From positions 1 to 33,378 of the forward strand of contig JAAPAO010000395.1 of the NCBI GenBank assembly GCA_013115145.1: a stretch of 33,378 nt of DNA. The letters are read 5' to 3'. Of the stretch, positions 19,891 through 29,977 are shown piece after piece (within the stretch, counting starts at the first letter, position 1; each line of letters opens with the position of its first letter). The notes below the pieces were generated by a model. It did no database searches. It was not told the origin of the DNA and worked only from the letters and a program-made list of their open reading frames with translations. Source of the DNA: Perkinsus chesapeaki (taxonomy: Eukaryota > Perkinsozoa > Perkinsida > Perkinsidae). The translations under genes and the position numbers were made by a program.

Positions 19891-21103
19891 CTAATTTATG
19901 AAGACATTATCCGAGTAAAGAGAGCCGTCATCAGAGTCAGATGCTCTTTTATCGTCGACGGAGGAGGAACCACTCGATGGTTTAGCTACGAAGTAAATGG
20001 CACCATCATCATCACTATCATCATCTTCGGAATCATCTTCGGAGTCATGACCCTAAAGACATTCTGATCTGAACCTTACTATAAAATCATTATTACTTGT
20101 AAGTAGGAGAGTGGCCTACGTCGAGATTGCATCAGCTCATCTATCTCCCTTTGACTCTGAAAATGGATACTCAACCACTGTAAGCCATAAAAGGGGCATT
20201 GTAGTAGAAGCCTCACGACGACGACGACGACGACAGATGAGCGATATACTGCTGCCGTCGCTGCTGCTACTACTATTAGGGTAATACGTCAAGATTAAAA
20301 ATAGTTAAATCTCACTAAGACTTATTACCTTTTCCTTGTGTAGCACAAAAGGCTGGGACAGTTTACCAGGTGCCTGAGTAGTATCAACCTCACAAGGAGC
20401 CCTCATGGAAAGAGATAAGCCGTAATATAACAACAACAGCAACAACTGTATATTTGCCAGCCATTGGTGAACTTGGAAGAACAGAGTAGCACGCAGTCTT
20501 ACCGATGCACTTGACGAAGGCGGCTCTGGAATATCTCTATCGAGCAAACGCCTTGAGACGGCTCGTTTTGTTGGAAGCGATGCGTGCTGTTAAAACACAT
20601 ATTCCATATTAATGCAAAAAACCAGGAACATGTGACGAGTGAGACGTACTGGATAGGTGGATCTGCGCTTGGAGAAGTCACCGGTCTCAGGTTTGGCTGG
20701 AAGGCGTAGATCTTTGGGAGGTTGCTCATCATGCGGGTACGATGCAAGGTTTTTTGTTGGCTTTAGCTGAAGCAGCATTAAGGGTGAGTGCTTCACAAAA
20801 TTATCACTGTTACAATGTCCATTGACTTTGGTGCTTCCAATTCCCAGTTTGCAGTTTGCCTGAGCAGAGTCTCTTTTCTCAGGTTAACCTTGGGCTTTGA
20901 TTTTGAGCTCTGAAGTGCAAAAAGAAGGAGGCATTATTAATCCACAAGGATCGTAGTAGTGTATGTGATAGAAATTACCAATATTCCTATCTCATACTCA
21001 CCTTATCAGTATTGGGAGCAGCAGCATCACTTTGGGAAAGCAGTAGGCCTCCTAATACCACAGTGACGACGACGGTGTGGATCGATGGGATAGGGCGGCG
21101 CAT
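19891..21103 (-). CDS. secreted protein with Asp/Ser-rich acidic tail, 7 exons, all phase-0 introns
   Basis: ATG at 21103 gives a signal peptide (MRRPIPSIHTVVVTVVLGGL, cleavage near SDAAA). Exons then read SSKSKPK, LKPTKNLASYPHDEQPPKD up to SKRRSTYP, HASLPTKRAVSRRLLDRD up to SSSAS, VDTTQAPGKLSQPFVLHKEK, SQREIDELMQSRRRPLSYLQ, and a last exon with GHDSEDDSEDDDSDDDGAIY and a C-terminus DGSLYSDNVFIN. TAG is at 19891. All six junctions fall between codons. The protein has several dibasic or tribasic sites and a strongly acidic tail. RRLLD fits the loose RxLxE/Q/D host-export consensus of apicomplexans, but that match is cheap. It could be an extracellular or wall/matrix protein. The SSSAS|VDT junction is the least certain. 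Confidence 0.65.
20215..20234. repeat. (ACG)n microsatellite
   Basis: Six to seven ACG units within an intron of the secreted acidic-tail gene; a second small CTG/CTA run follows at about 20250-20275. Confidence 0.85.
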
Positions 21104-21495
21104 ATTAAACAGATGAGTGGTGAAGTAACCAAACCATAACAGTTGGAATATGCAATTTGCTCGAGAGACATAGAGTTACCAAGGCAACAAGATAATCGCT
21201 GCTGTTGCGCCGCCTTCTCTTATCGGGCGGAAATTATATTACATTCGAGAAAGGCACCAACGATGCTATAATGAAAGGGGATGCCACAATAGTTACACGA
21301 CGGTAGCAGCAGCACGAACAAGCTGCTGCGGTGAACAATAGCAGCTACCTCAGATATCCACCCGTAATAGTTACTAACACAATAATACTGATAATAGTAG
21401 AAGACAAAATGACATATAACGACTGTTATGAAACTCGACCAACCATTGGGCTGCTTCTTCTTCTTCTTGCCACCCTCCTTGAATCCCATATGTGC
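21104..21495. other. intergenic, nothing recognised
   Basis: Between the secreted acidic-tail gene and the C2H2 gene. It contains CAG and CTT triplet runs; no exon recognised. Confidence 0.4.
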
Positions 21496-23970
21496 CTACT
21501 CCGTCACTGTTCTGGTTTGCTCATTGGCACCGGTCGGCGCCGCTGTCTCTGTCCAGTGCTTGAGGCTCTTCACATCAAACTTAACAACATTATCAGTGCT
21601 ACCAACCAGGGGTAAGGTCATGATGGCATCCCTAGTTGGGAAGAGTACCGCGGTGCTTGTATGGGCCCTGGAGGTTACATGCTCGATGAGTTGGCCCAAT
21701 CCTTGACACCCATTCTTGCACAGGACGCACGAGAATCTCTCAGAGTTGGCCTCATCGATACCATATTTGCTCAAAGTATCCCATAGCCTGGCCCGCTGCT
21801 CAAACAGCACAGTCTCCGAGGCATTGTCCGACCTGAGCAGGCCAGCAGCAGCAGCTGTCGGCCTTGAGTAGCGATGGTCATCACGACGGTCCTCAGTCGG
21901 TCGAGAGTCACGGAATGGATCTTTAATTCTGCCACCTCGACCAAAGCGTTCGAGGTGACGTAGGAACTCGTTAAATAAGGGGAAGTTCTCCCTATCACCA
22001 CGGATCTGCGACCTAAGATACCAATTATTCGTAAAATAAATAGCAAATGCCTCCTTACCCGTCCTCCCCTTTAAAGAGTCCCTTCTGTATAATCTCTATG
22101 TGGGCTGGTATTGCCAGCTCTAGCTCTTGTATTTTCTCATCTGTAATTGTCGGGCAGCTCTGAGACCCAGCAGATATGAAGCTCCTATATCCCTCGACCC
22201 ACCCTGGACTTCTCCAAAGCAGCTACCCAGGCCTTATCAACTTTCTCAGCCTTCAATACTGCCACTTTAACAGCAATCCTTTGACCCCAAAAATCAACGT
22301 ATCTACGGCGGGCCAGGTGAATGATATCTTCTCGATCCAGTTACGTGTTCTCCTCTTTTTCCTCCTCAGAGGCTCTGACCATCGTCACCGCGATGCCCAC
22401 TGGTTCAAGTGCTCGTGTTTTCCATAAAACTCCAGAGTGCGGTAGACGAAGATACTCTCCATCACACGGCAGGAGTTGTCGAGTGAAGTTTATGAATCTA
22501 ATGATAAGATATCATCTATTGGCCGCCGCTGCCGGTGGTATCAGCAGCAGCCTACTTGGCAACGGTCTGGCCGAGCTTCGGATGCGGCCAGGAATATACA
22601 CACCTCACAATGCCACTGGGGATCCTTTTCTCAGGAGGGTGGTAGCCCTCCGGCCAGCGTGGAGTGGTCAACCCGAGCTCAGGCAGATCCTCCTCCTCAC
22701 TCTTGTCCTGTGGTTGGCTAGGCGGCGGCGCCGGCTTGGCTGGCTTCTCTGGGATAGTGTCGAGGCGACTGGGGCCGAGCTGTCCTTTCGGTGGCTTCGT
22801 ATCCTCTACGAACTCTTCCCTCCTAGTAGCCGCCGGTGCTCTGGAACTACTACTGACTTTGTGCCTCACCGAATCCAGGTCAGCCTGGCACGGCACGTCG
22901 GCCTCGGGCTCAAAGTCTGGAGGCATCTGCTGTGGAGATCTCGCCAATGGTGACAGGGTCCCCTTCTCCCGTGGGATCTGCCGATCTTCTTGACTAGCGT
23001 TTCCTGGAATAGGTCCATCTTGCTGATGATGGCGATCCACATAGATAGCGTTATCGAATGTCGACTGCTGCGGTGGCGGTGGGAGCCGCGGCCCGTCTCG
23101 AGCACCGCCCCCTATCTCCGAGTTCAAGTTCTGCCGTATAGGGATTGTGCCTCCCTGTTGGCGCTCATATCTCTGTTGTTCCGGTAGCAGTCTCCTATTA
23201 GGTAGAGGTTCACGGTAGTCATAATAGCCAGCCACGTCATCGGTATAAGGATATTGCGATGGTTGTGGAGGCGGAGGAGGCCTTGGAGCTGATGACGCAT
23301 AGCTATACCGGGGGCCTTCATAGGTAGTAGAGTATCTATCAGACTCAACTGTGTACTCAGAGTACCCCCCTACTGAGGGATGAGAGTAAGGAGGAGGAGG
23401 AGGCTCCTGGATTCCACGGAGGACAGGTGCTGCTCGACGATACGTTTCATCCAGACTCGGTTGAGATCCTGTGTACGAGTAGTAGCTCGAAGTTGCGGGT
23501 ACCTCTCGAGAACTATAACCACCGTAAGGTCGCTGTACATCAGGCCTTGAATAGTCCTCATAGTAATAGTAATCGGCCTCTCGGTAGCGAGATGGCTGGC
23601 CCAGAGTTGGTGAGGGTTCTCGAGTGCCTTCCAGTGCAACAGCATCATACCGTCCACTTGTCGCTGCTTCTTGCCTGCCTATCCACCCATTCGACGAACC
23701 TCCAGGTCCATCATGTCTCCCCTGATGATACTCTAAACGTGAAGGCTCGCCCCCAGTTGGGTAGAGCGGTCGAGGCTGTGGGTCCGGTGGCATCGGGGGT
23801 GGCCTTGTAGTAGGCTTCGGAGGCCTACGAGGCGCTCCTTGCTGGAGGTCAGTGGAGCCCAAAGGCCTTATAGAGGGACGGGAGTCTGGAGGCTGGAAAC
23901 AGTCCATCCTAGGACGTCCAGTGGCGTCCAGCACACGGCCATTACACTCACCAACGGCCGAATGCCTCAT
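21496..23970 (-). CDS. Pro/Tyr-rich protein with C-terminal C2H2 (U1-like) zinc finger
   Basis: A first exon of about 430 codons is disordered and rich in Pro, Tyr, Arg and Gln (DYYYYEDYSRPDVQRPYGGY, RPPPPPQPSQYPYTD). An intron of about 108 nt after SGIVR joins to FINFTRQLLPCDGEYLRL and GVLWKTRALEPVG. Further in-phase introns lead to VDFWGQRIAVKVAVLKAEKV, PTITDEKIQELELAIPAHIE and SQIRGDRENFPLFNEFLRHL. The last exon carries a finger, FSCVLCKNGCQGLGQLIEHV followed by TSRAH (C-x2-C, then H and H), typical of RNA- or DNA-binding U1/matrin-like fingers, and ends TAG at 21496. The low-complexity N-terminus plus finger suggests a nuclear RNA-processing or transcription cofactor; this is inference. 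The start is either ATG 23970 or ATG 23907. Confidence 0.75.
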
Positions 23971-24711
23971 AAGCTGATGGTAATGCCCCTTTGATGACTC
24001 AAGTCGAACTCAATTACAATGGTAAATAGATACCGCTCCTTCATACTAGACATGGCTTCAACTCACCTTTAATGGGTACAATTCTACAGTACAAAGATTC
24101 CCCGGAGGTTAACAGCTGTAAGACTGCCGGCCGGCCGGCGGCGTTCCTCCCGTAAATGTCCATAGATCTTTCACACAATTAGTGCATCATAAACCGGCTA
24201 GCATCCACTTCGATCGAATATAATCTGCTACTGTATAAAAGGGAGGTTACGTATTCAGAGAAGGCCCCACGTGTACAGTAGTAGGAAATACGCAAGCCAC
24301 AGGTTGCATCGCTCCGCCGATTTTTCAAAATTTCTACCCGAATCTTGCTCCTTATTACAACTTCTCCCAATAGCGTTTGACACTACTACCTCCATTGACT
24401 AGGTGCATTTGCCCTATATTTTTGCCCTCGGAGCTATAGTGCTTAACGACTAGCTTACCGTATCAGTCAATAAAGCAACGCTAGCGTCATCATTTGAGTA
24501 CTTCAGCAGTAGGGTTAGACATTGTGGCTCGTAGAGACCATATCGCTCCACAAATTTACAAGCTCACTTTCTCACCGTATTTTTGTCAACTCGCCTTCAA
24601 ACAAGGTATTTCTCTAAATCGATTATTACCATAGCGAGGGGTCTAGATTGCCCACAAATAACGAAATGTGGCTTCAGATTGCATTACTATCGTCCGCTAT
24701 CTCTCTCCCTA
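23971..24711. other. intergenic between divergent genes
   Basis: Separates the minus-strand C2H2 gene from the plus-strand block and so should hold both promoters. A short GC palindrome (CCGGCCGGCCGG near 24129) and TATAAAAGGG near 24234 stand out, but neither can be tied to a start site from sequence alone. Confidence 0.4.
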
Positions 24712-25138
24712 ATGGACGACACTTCCCCTTCTGCAAGCTCCTCCTGTACAGAGATGTCCACAGGCGGGCTTTCCACCGTTTCTACCCCGACGATGGCCCT
24801 GCGTTTGCCTACACTAGGCCTCGCTTCTCCTACTGTAGAGCTTGAGAGTGATTATATTGACGAAAGTACGGTTGCCGTCTTTGTCACGTCAAGCCACTTG
24901 AATCATTTTAGGCGACACTCGTTCAAGACGATCAGCGGAGTGTTCATGGCAGCCTTACCATCGATCGCTCTGGGGCCTTGATCGACCTTATCATAGAGAT
25001 CTTGCCACACAACAGGAGCAGCAGGAAAAGAAGAGGAGATTTGTTTCATCTGATGTACCATCTGTTAAATACAGTTATCCCATTGAAGAACCCATGAGAA
25101 TCAAACGCCGAGCCGTGAAGCATCATCAGGACCAATAA
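24712..25138 (+). CDS. small basic disordered protein, 2 exons
   Basis: ATG at 24712 (MDDTSPSASSSCTEMSTGGL). Exon 1 ends at 24865 in ELESDYIDE. A 46 nt intron (GTACGG...TTTTAG, 24866-24911) in phase 1 joins to DTRSRRSAECSWQPYHRSL, then DLATQQEQQEKKRRF and EEPMRIKRRAVKHHQDQ, with TAA at 25136-25138. The product is about 126 residues: a Ser/Thr-rich acidic half followed by a Gln/Lys/Arg-rich half with possible nuclear-localisation clusters (KKRR, IKRR). No recognised family. Without the splice the first frame would end at 24981. Confidence 0.6.
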
Positions 25139-25396
25139 GTCCTTGTACATTCCATAACCTTGGACAGTTCCTCTCATTATCGAGTCACATTCCTATCAAG
25201 GCTTTTATGCCATTTTGCTGTGTATTACCAGTATTCGAACTCCCACCAACTGTAAACCTTCTGCCAATGCTACTATCCATTATATTCTCGTCACATTATT
25301 GCGCTTGTTTCTCTTCGTCTACGGTTGCTGTCTCATCCCTCCTGCCCCTTGTGTTTCACCACACGATACAGCCCCTCTATCCCAGTATAATTTAAC

Positions 25397-26548
25397 ATGG
25401 CATCTCTTTCCTCATTCTATGTGCCTTTTGAGGCGACTCCTACTATTGATATCAACTATCGGCAATTACCGCCATTACCATGGCGTAAGCTTCCCAGTGA
25501 AGTCCTCGGTAAGATTCTGTACTTCCTGGACCCCTTAAGAGACTGGCTAACTCTTGCCCAGAGCGGTGACCCTTTCCGTGCCCTCCTATACAACGGTATT
25601 TACCATGTTGAGTGCATTACATTGAGAATCGATCACAGCATATCTAACGACTGGCTCAAGCAGATCATTGAAGCTTATAGTTCCCGAGTGACCGAGGTTT
25701 CCTTGCTGGAGACCGGCAGTATCTCCCGTAGGCTATGGCCTGTCATTACTACTCTCGACAACTTGGAGACATTGTGCCTTCGAGACTTGCCAGCTCTACC
25801 TATCGGTGCCTTCAGTAAGGTAACTCGGTTTGAATACAAGCAAGCGATCCCGCCGGATACATGGCAGTCTCTTACCAGCTTCATCGAGTCCCTTCCAAAC
25901 CTCAACGTGCTTCACTTGATGGCTAACATCTCCGGTACACCATCGGCATCCAGCTGGATTGACCGTCCCCTCCAAGAGCTCCATGTTGACGCCTGGTGCT
26001 TTCAACCCGAAATTAATAAGCAACTTTACGATGATATAGTGAAATGCATCAATAAATCGCAGTTAACTCTTACTACCTTCTCCTACTCAAACCAGGTATG
26101 TGGTGACACGGACGCTCTCATGGGCGCATTAAGTGCTTGCAAGGCTCTGAGGCGTCTATCGCTCTCGAGCGTCGGCACCTTGCTTGAAGCCATCGTTGAG
26201 CTAGGCAACGATGGGTCTTCGAATCTAGAACACCTCTCTTTGAACTGCACCGCTGTGATCGGCGATGGTGGATCTTTCGCGAAATGGCTTGAAGGCTGTC
26301 AGCGCCTCAAAAGCCTCAGTCTGTATATGTACCGTGGCGATCCCCAACTAGTTCTTGCCGTGGTCACACCCGCGCTGAAGAAGTTGGTCAGTCTACAATA
26401 TCTGAGTATTGAGGGCTTCGACATGCCCGCTGAAGGCTGGTGGACAGTGGCAGAGTCTCTGCCCCGTTTGAAAGGTGTCTCCCTATGGGGAACTGCCCCA
26501 CCTGGCCTATTCGATGCTCACCCTCAGTTTCTTGTTTCATGGAGGTAG
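25397..26548 (+). CDS. F-box / leucine-rich-repeat protein, 383 aa, intronless
   Basis: ATG at 25397, TAG at 26548, one uninterrupted frame. Residues about 28-65 form an F-box: WRKLPSEVLGKILYFLDPLR followed by TLAQSGDPFRALLY. The rest is a series of irregular LRR units (NLETLCLRDLPAL, PNLNVLHLMANI, KALRRLSLSSVGTL, SNLEHLSLNCTA, QRLKSLSLYMYRG, VSLQYLSIEGFDM), ending in a Trp-containing LPRLKGVSLWGTAP. F-box proteins bind Skp1 in SCF ubiquitin ligases, and the LRRs choose the substrate. It is followed 151 nt later by a paralog in the same orientation. Confidence 0.85.
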   Translation: MASLSSFYVPFEATPTIDINYRQLPPLPWRKLPSEVLGKILYFLDPLRDWLTLAQSGDPFRALLYNGIYHVECITLRIDHSISNDWLKQIIEAYSSRVTEVSLLETGSISRRLWPVITTLDNLETLCLRDLPALPIGAFSKVTRFEYKQAIPPDTWQSLTSFIESLPNLNVLHLMANISGTPSASSWIDRPLQELHVDAWCFQPEINKQLYDDIVKCINKSQLTLTTFSYSNQVCGDTDALMGALSACKALRRLSLSSVGTLLEAIVELGNDGSSNLEHLSLNCTAVIGDGGSFAKWLEGCQRLKSLSLYMYRGDPQLVLAVVTPALKKLVSLQYLSIEGFDMPAEGWWTVAESLPRLKGVSLWGTAPPGLFDAHPQFLVSWR

Positions 26549-26699
26549 ATGTCCCTAAAGGGGCTTTAGTAGTCTCTATTATATTTTCTTGAATTCTTCT
26601 TCACTTCATGGCCTCAGTGGCTCTCTGATATCTCAGTGTGATTCTGCCCCCGGTTGTTGTGTTCAGTAGTCTTTTGAAGTACTCCTCTAGTCCTTTTCG

Positions 26700-28142
26700 A
26701 TGCCATCAAATGGCCGAAGACGCAAACGATACAGAAAGGCCGAGTCTGGCGGTGACGGATCATTCTTCAAGCGAATGCAGCGGCTCAGCCACCAATACGA
26801 GCCATCGTCGGCTTCCCTCGAGACGGCCTTGCGAGAAATCCTTCCCCAGCCCTCCCGGAAGGTCGTGAAGCCCCGTCGGCCGGCCCCTCCGAATCTGCTC
26901 TCGTGGCTCCCCATAGAGACCATCGACTTAGTGACGTCATTTCTACCACTCGTTCCCGACATACTCAACCTTCAGTGTATCTGCCAACGCTACAGTAATC
27001 TAGCCTCCAGGATGAGTTATGCCCTTGAAGATGTGGCTCTACCGGGTAACGTGAGATCCTGTTCCCACTTCCAGCGTGTCATGGCCATCATTTCGGCTCA
27101 TGTCAAGCGACTGGCCTGCGGATCAGAAGGAGTAACCAATCCTCTGGTTTGGTCGGCGGTCTCGACAGGGTTGCCTCCGATGCCCAAGCTGGAGCACTTA
27201 GAGCTCTTTGAACTGCCTGACAGACTCTCTACTACAAGGCTCAAGTTCCCGCCCGCCTTCAGCTCCTTTAAGTATGCGGGTACAAATCCTATCAATTGGG
27301 ACACCCTCTCCCGGTTCATCCGTGCAGTTCCGTCGTTGAGCTCCCTCGAACTGCAAGGCGTCGCTTTAGGCGCCCCAGGAGATTCTAGGTGGCTGTCGAA
27401 GGATGGGGGCTGGCGGAAGCTAGTCATCGGCGTCACCCTTCAAGACGCTCGGCAAGGCATTATTGTCGGCAACTCTTCCAGACGGCAGAGGGCAGTTGGC
27501 GACCTCTGCGATAGCGTCTCCTCCGCACTGGAAGCGTCAAAATCTACTCTGATGGAATTCGGGTTCAAGGAAGTGTGCACAAGGGGAATGTTGGACGCCT
27601 TACGAGGCTGCCAATCACTTGTAAAACTACAACTGACAATTAATAGGCAACGTGCCAGTGAACTAGTACCCCTTCCTGGATACGATACCCTGCGGAGCCT
27701 GCGCCTCGCCTTCCCCCTACCAGACGACACCACCAGGCGTGAGAGAGCCATGATGGACAGATCGGTCGACGATGTAGTGTCCAGTCTGTCGGCTTATCAA
27801 TCACTTCGACATATTGCGCTCGATGGTTGCAACACCCCACTGGAGCTGTCTCATGTCTCGATGAATGCCCTCGGCGGGTTGATGCTAGAGTCACTGGAGC
27901 TTCGAGATGTCCTTGTTATTCTGGGAGAGTTAGAGGAGCTCGAGGGGCTGGCACTCAGGACTCTGAGACATTTTACCATCACGGGACCATTACGGGAGAA
28001 GCCGGACACTTATCGGCTCCTTCGAGAGTCATGCCCAAAGTTGAGGACACTGACTGTGTCACTGTCCGACTTTACTCCCGGTCCTGTCGTCTATGATGAG
28101 ATAAGGCTGCTCCGGAGTAGTAGCGGCGTCAGAGTCCTTTGA
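26700..28142 (+). CDS. F-box / leucine-rich-repeat protein, 480 aa, intronless
   Basis: ATG at 26700, TGA at 28140-28142. The N-terminal 40 residues are basic (NGRRRKRYRKAES, a possible nuclear-localisation signal). Residues about 65-105 form an F-box (LLSWLPIETIDLVTSFLPLV, then LQCICQRYSNLAS). LRR-like units follow: MPKLEHLELFELPD, PSLSSLELQGVAL, QSLVKLQLTINRQ, DTLRSLRLAFPLP, QSLRHIALDGCN, LESLELRDVLVIL, CPKLRTLTVSLSDF. It is the same architecture and strand as the preceding gene, longer and with a different N-terminus, so an older tandem duplicate. A likely SCF substrate receptor, by family. Confidence 0.85.
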   Translation: MPSNGRRRKRYRKAESGGDGSFFKRMQRLSHQYEPSSASLETALREILPQPSRKVVKPRRPAPPNLLSWLPIETIDLVTSFLPLVPDILNLQCICQRYSNLASRMSYALEDVALPGNVRSCSHFQRVMAIISAHVKRLACGSEGVTNPLVWSAVSTGLPPMPKLEHLELFELPDRLSTTRLKFPPAFSSFKYAGTNPINWDTLSRFIRAVPSLSSLELQGVALGAPGDSRWLSKDGGWRKLVIGVTLQDARQGIIVGNSSRRQRAVGDLCDSVSSALEASKSTLMEFGFKEVCTRGMLDALRGCQSLVKLQLTINRQRASELVPLPGYDTLRSLRLAFPLPDDTTRRERAMMDRSVDDVVSSLSAYQSLRHIALDGCNTPLELSHVSMNALGGLMLESLELRDVLVILGELEELEGLALRTLRHFTITGPLREKPDTYRLLRESCPKLRTLTVSLSDFTPGPVVYDEIRLLRSSSGVRVL

Positions 28143-28258
28143 TGATGATGAGATTGTCCATTATTAAGTGTTATAATTGTTGTAAGTTTCACTGCATGAA
28201 ATAATAGAGTTAGAGTTCGCATAATAGTATGGACAATACCGCTTACTAATAGCAATAA

Positions 28259-28990
28259 ATGGCCCCTAGACGGTTCACCCATGAGGAGGCACAGGAGAGG
28301 GTCTGCCGGTGGTGTGGCTGTAGAGGCAAGGTACCCGTAAGTGTCCTGCTCCCCGACAGGTGTATTCAGTTGATGCATAGCACTCGGGTCGATATGTACT
28401 ATCATACCCTTGCTGCCATTGGAGCTGATGTTACTAAGGATGATCCACACTTTCATCCATATAATATATGTGTTGGATGTGCCAATGTTATTAGACGGGT
28501 AGGAAAGACACTTGGAGGGCCGGGCTCAGAGATCAGAAATCCATCGGGCTCGACGAAGGTCCTTTATAGAGCTCGTAGAGGGCTAGAATCTAGGGTAACT
28601 TATAGGCCCTTTTGGGCTTTCCGAGAGAGGATACACTTTCCATGGGGATCATCTTACGGACTTCCTTGCAGTGCTCGAGTGCTTAGAACCAATGAACCCT
28701 GGCAAAACGCAGAATCTTGTTTGACTGTAATATGATTAATTATAGGTGTAATATTGCGTGAGATAGGGATTGGAAATCTCACTATATCATTTATAATTAT
28801 GAAACTGTTCACCTTGTTTGTATAGCTACATGTTCCTCAGTGTCGCCTCACCGGACCGAAAGATTGCCTTCGTGACCTTCCAGAACAGGTTGATTGGGGT
28901 AAACCAGTGGAGAGTGATAGTACCAAATCCCATCGGCAAGAATGCATGGTTTGTAGGGCAATGGCCCAGAAGAGTTTGCGATACATATGA
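28259..28990 (+). CDS. ZAD-like C2-C2 zinc-domain protein, paralog 1
   Basis: Exon 1 (28259-28330) MAPRRFTHEEAQERVCRWCG up to GCRGK; exon 2 (28370-28498) LMHSTRVDMYYHTLAAIGAD, then HPYNICVGCANVIRR; exon 3 (28841-28990) GPKDCLRDLPEQVDWGKP, then HRQECMVCRAMAQKSL, TGA at 28990. The first two exons make CRWCG...IC-x2-C with a helix between the pairs, the layout of the ZAD (zf-AD) treble-clef domain. Exon 3 adds a further C-x2-C that is shared with the two following genes (VDW...C-x-VC). The second intron is long (342 nt). An alternative shorter ending, an Arg-rich 18-residue exon at 28530-28586, is possible. Such domains mediate dimerisation in transcription factors; here there are no C2H2 fingers. 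Confidence 0.7.
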
Positions 28991-29293
28991 TGTGTTTCCT
29001 GCTCATCTGGCTTAGTGGATTGGAGTTGTCTTCAATTTCTCTTGTCAGCCGCAAAAGAGGTTTCAAGACCTCCCTACACTTCGATACCAACGCTCTGTCA
29101 CCCAGGCGCATTTGCCTAATACCTCCTTCAGGCGGGTATCACAATCCTTTCATCGATGAATCGTAATATAGTAGAACTGCTAGGTTTAGTAATTTACGCT
29201 GGTATCTATCTTCACGTGCTGCTGCATTCGTTGTATATCTTATCCAAAGCACAGCGAAGGACGTTCAGCTCAGTTTTTAAATCTTTCATTAGG

Positions 29294-29788
29294 ATGCCAG
29301 TGGGCATGAGCCATGCCATGGCTCAACAGCAGGTGTGTCGTTGGTGTGGAGCTCGACGGCGGAAAGGTGGGAAAGTGCGTTACCCATTCAAGACCTCTGC
29401 GTGCTTCCACCTCGGTCACATTTAGGGAATGTCTGCAGTCGACGATTTCGAAGTGATCCTTAAAAAGTGTGGGTATAACATATACCACGATAATGAGTAT
29501 TACCATCCCAAGAAGATATGCCAGAAGTGTCGAGTGGTCCTTGTTATGGTATGCCTTCTTTTTTGTGACGTGTCTATTTACTTTAATAATCTAATCAGAA
29601 CATAGACGACCCCGAAGCATGCCTGCACAATCTGCCGCCGCTGGTGGACTGGGGGGCTCCGAAGGAGCAAATAAAGGACCACTCGAAGTGTCGTGTATGT
29701 CTGGCCGCCTTGGGCAAATTGGAAGGTGCGTTCCTCAAGTTGCTTGTATCGATTCAAATCCTTCGCAGGTGTGAGGCCGTCTGACTGA
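29294..29788 (+). CDS. ZAD-like C2-C2 zinc-domain protein, paralog 2
   Basis: Exon 1 (29294-29374) MPVGMSHAMAQQQVCRWCGA up to KGGK; exon 2 (29426-29548, 41 codons) GMSAVDDFEVILKKCGYNI, then HPKKICQKCRVVLVM; exon 3 (29599-29725) DDPEACLHNLPPLVDWGAP, then DHSKCRVCLAALGKLE; exon 4 (29769-29788) ends VRPSD, TGA. Introns are 50, 50 and 43 nt. The exon phases match paralog 3. The frame is open upstream to an ATG at 29156 that would add a hydrophobic 46-residue leader (VELLGLVIYAGIYLHVLLHS); comparison with the paralogs favours the later start. Likely zinc-bound through CRWC and ICQKC. Confidence 0.75.
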
Positions 29789-29977
29789 TCGACTTCACCG
29801 CGGCTCAATGCTTATTCGTTTCTATCTCTTCGTTGTGTGTTGGAAGTTGTGGTATGATATAGCAAGGGAAATATCCCTTAGTCTGCCGAGCAACCTTCGC
29901 GACTGTCCTCAATCGATCGATTATCATTCCCCACATTAACCCCTCCCTAGAGGAGTGTTGGTATTATTATTATCAGC

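Noticed and set aside
19744-20067. 107-codon plus-strand ORF with hydrophobic C-terminus
   Set aside because: It starts at TTG and is antisense to the Asp/Ser-rich last exon; runs of Asp codons read as Ile/Val on the other strand.
22321-22953. 210-codon plus-strand ORF
   Set aside because: Antisense shadow of the C2H2 gene; the minus-strand reading splices coherently and carries the zinc finger.
28530-28586. Arg-rich third exon for ZAD-like paralog 1
   Set aside because: The exon at 28841-28990 matches the third exons of the two paralogs, so it is preferred; the short exon is kept only as an alternative.
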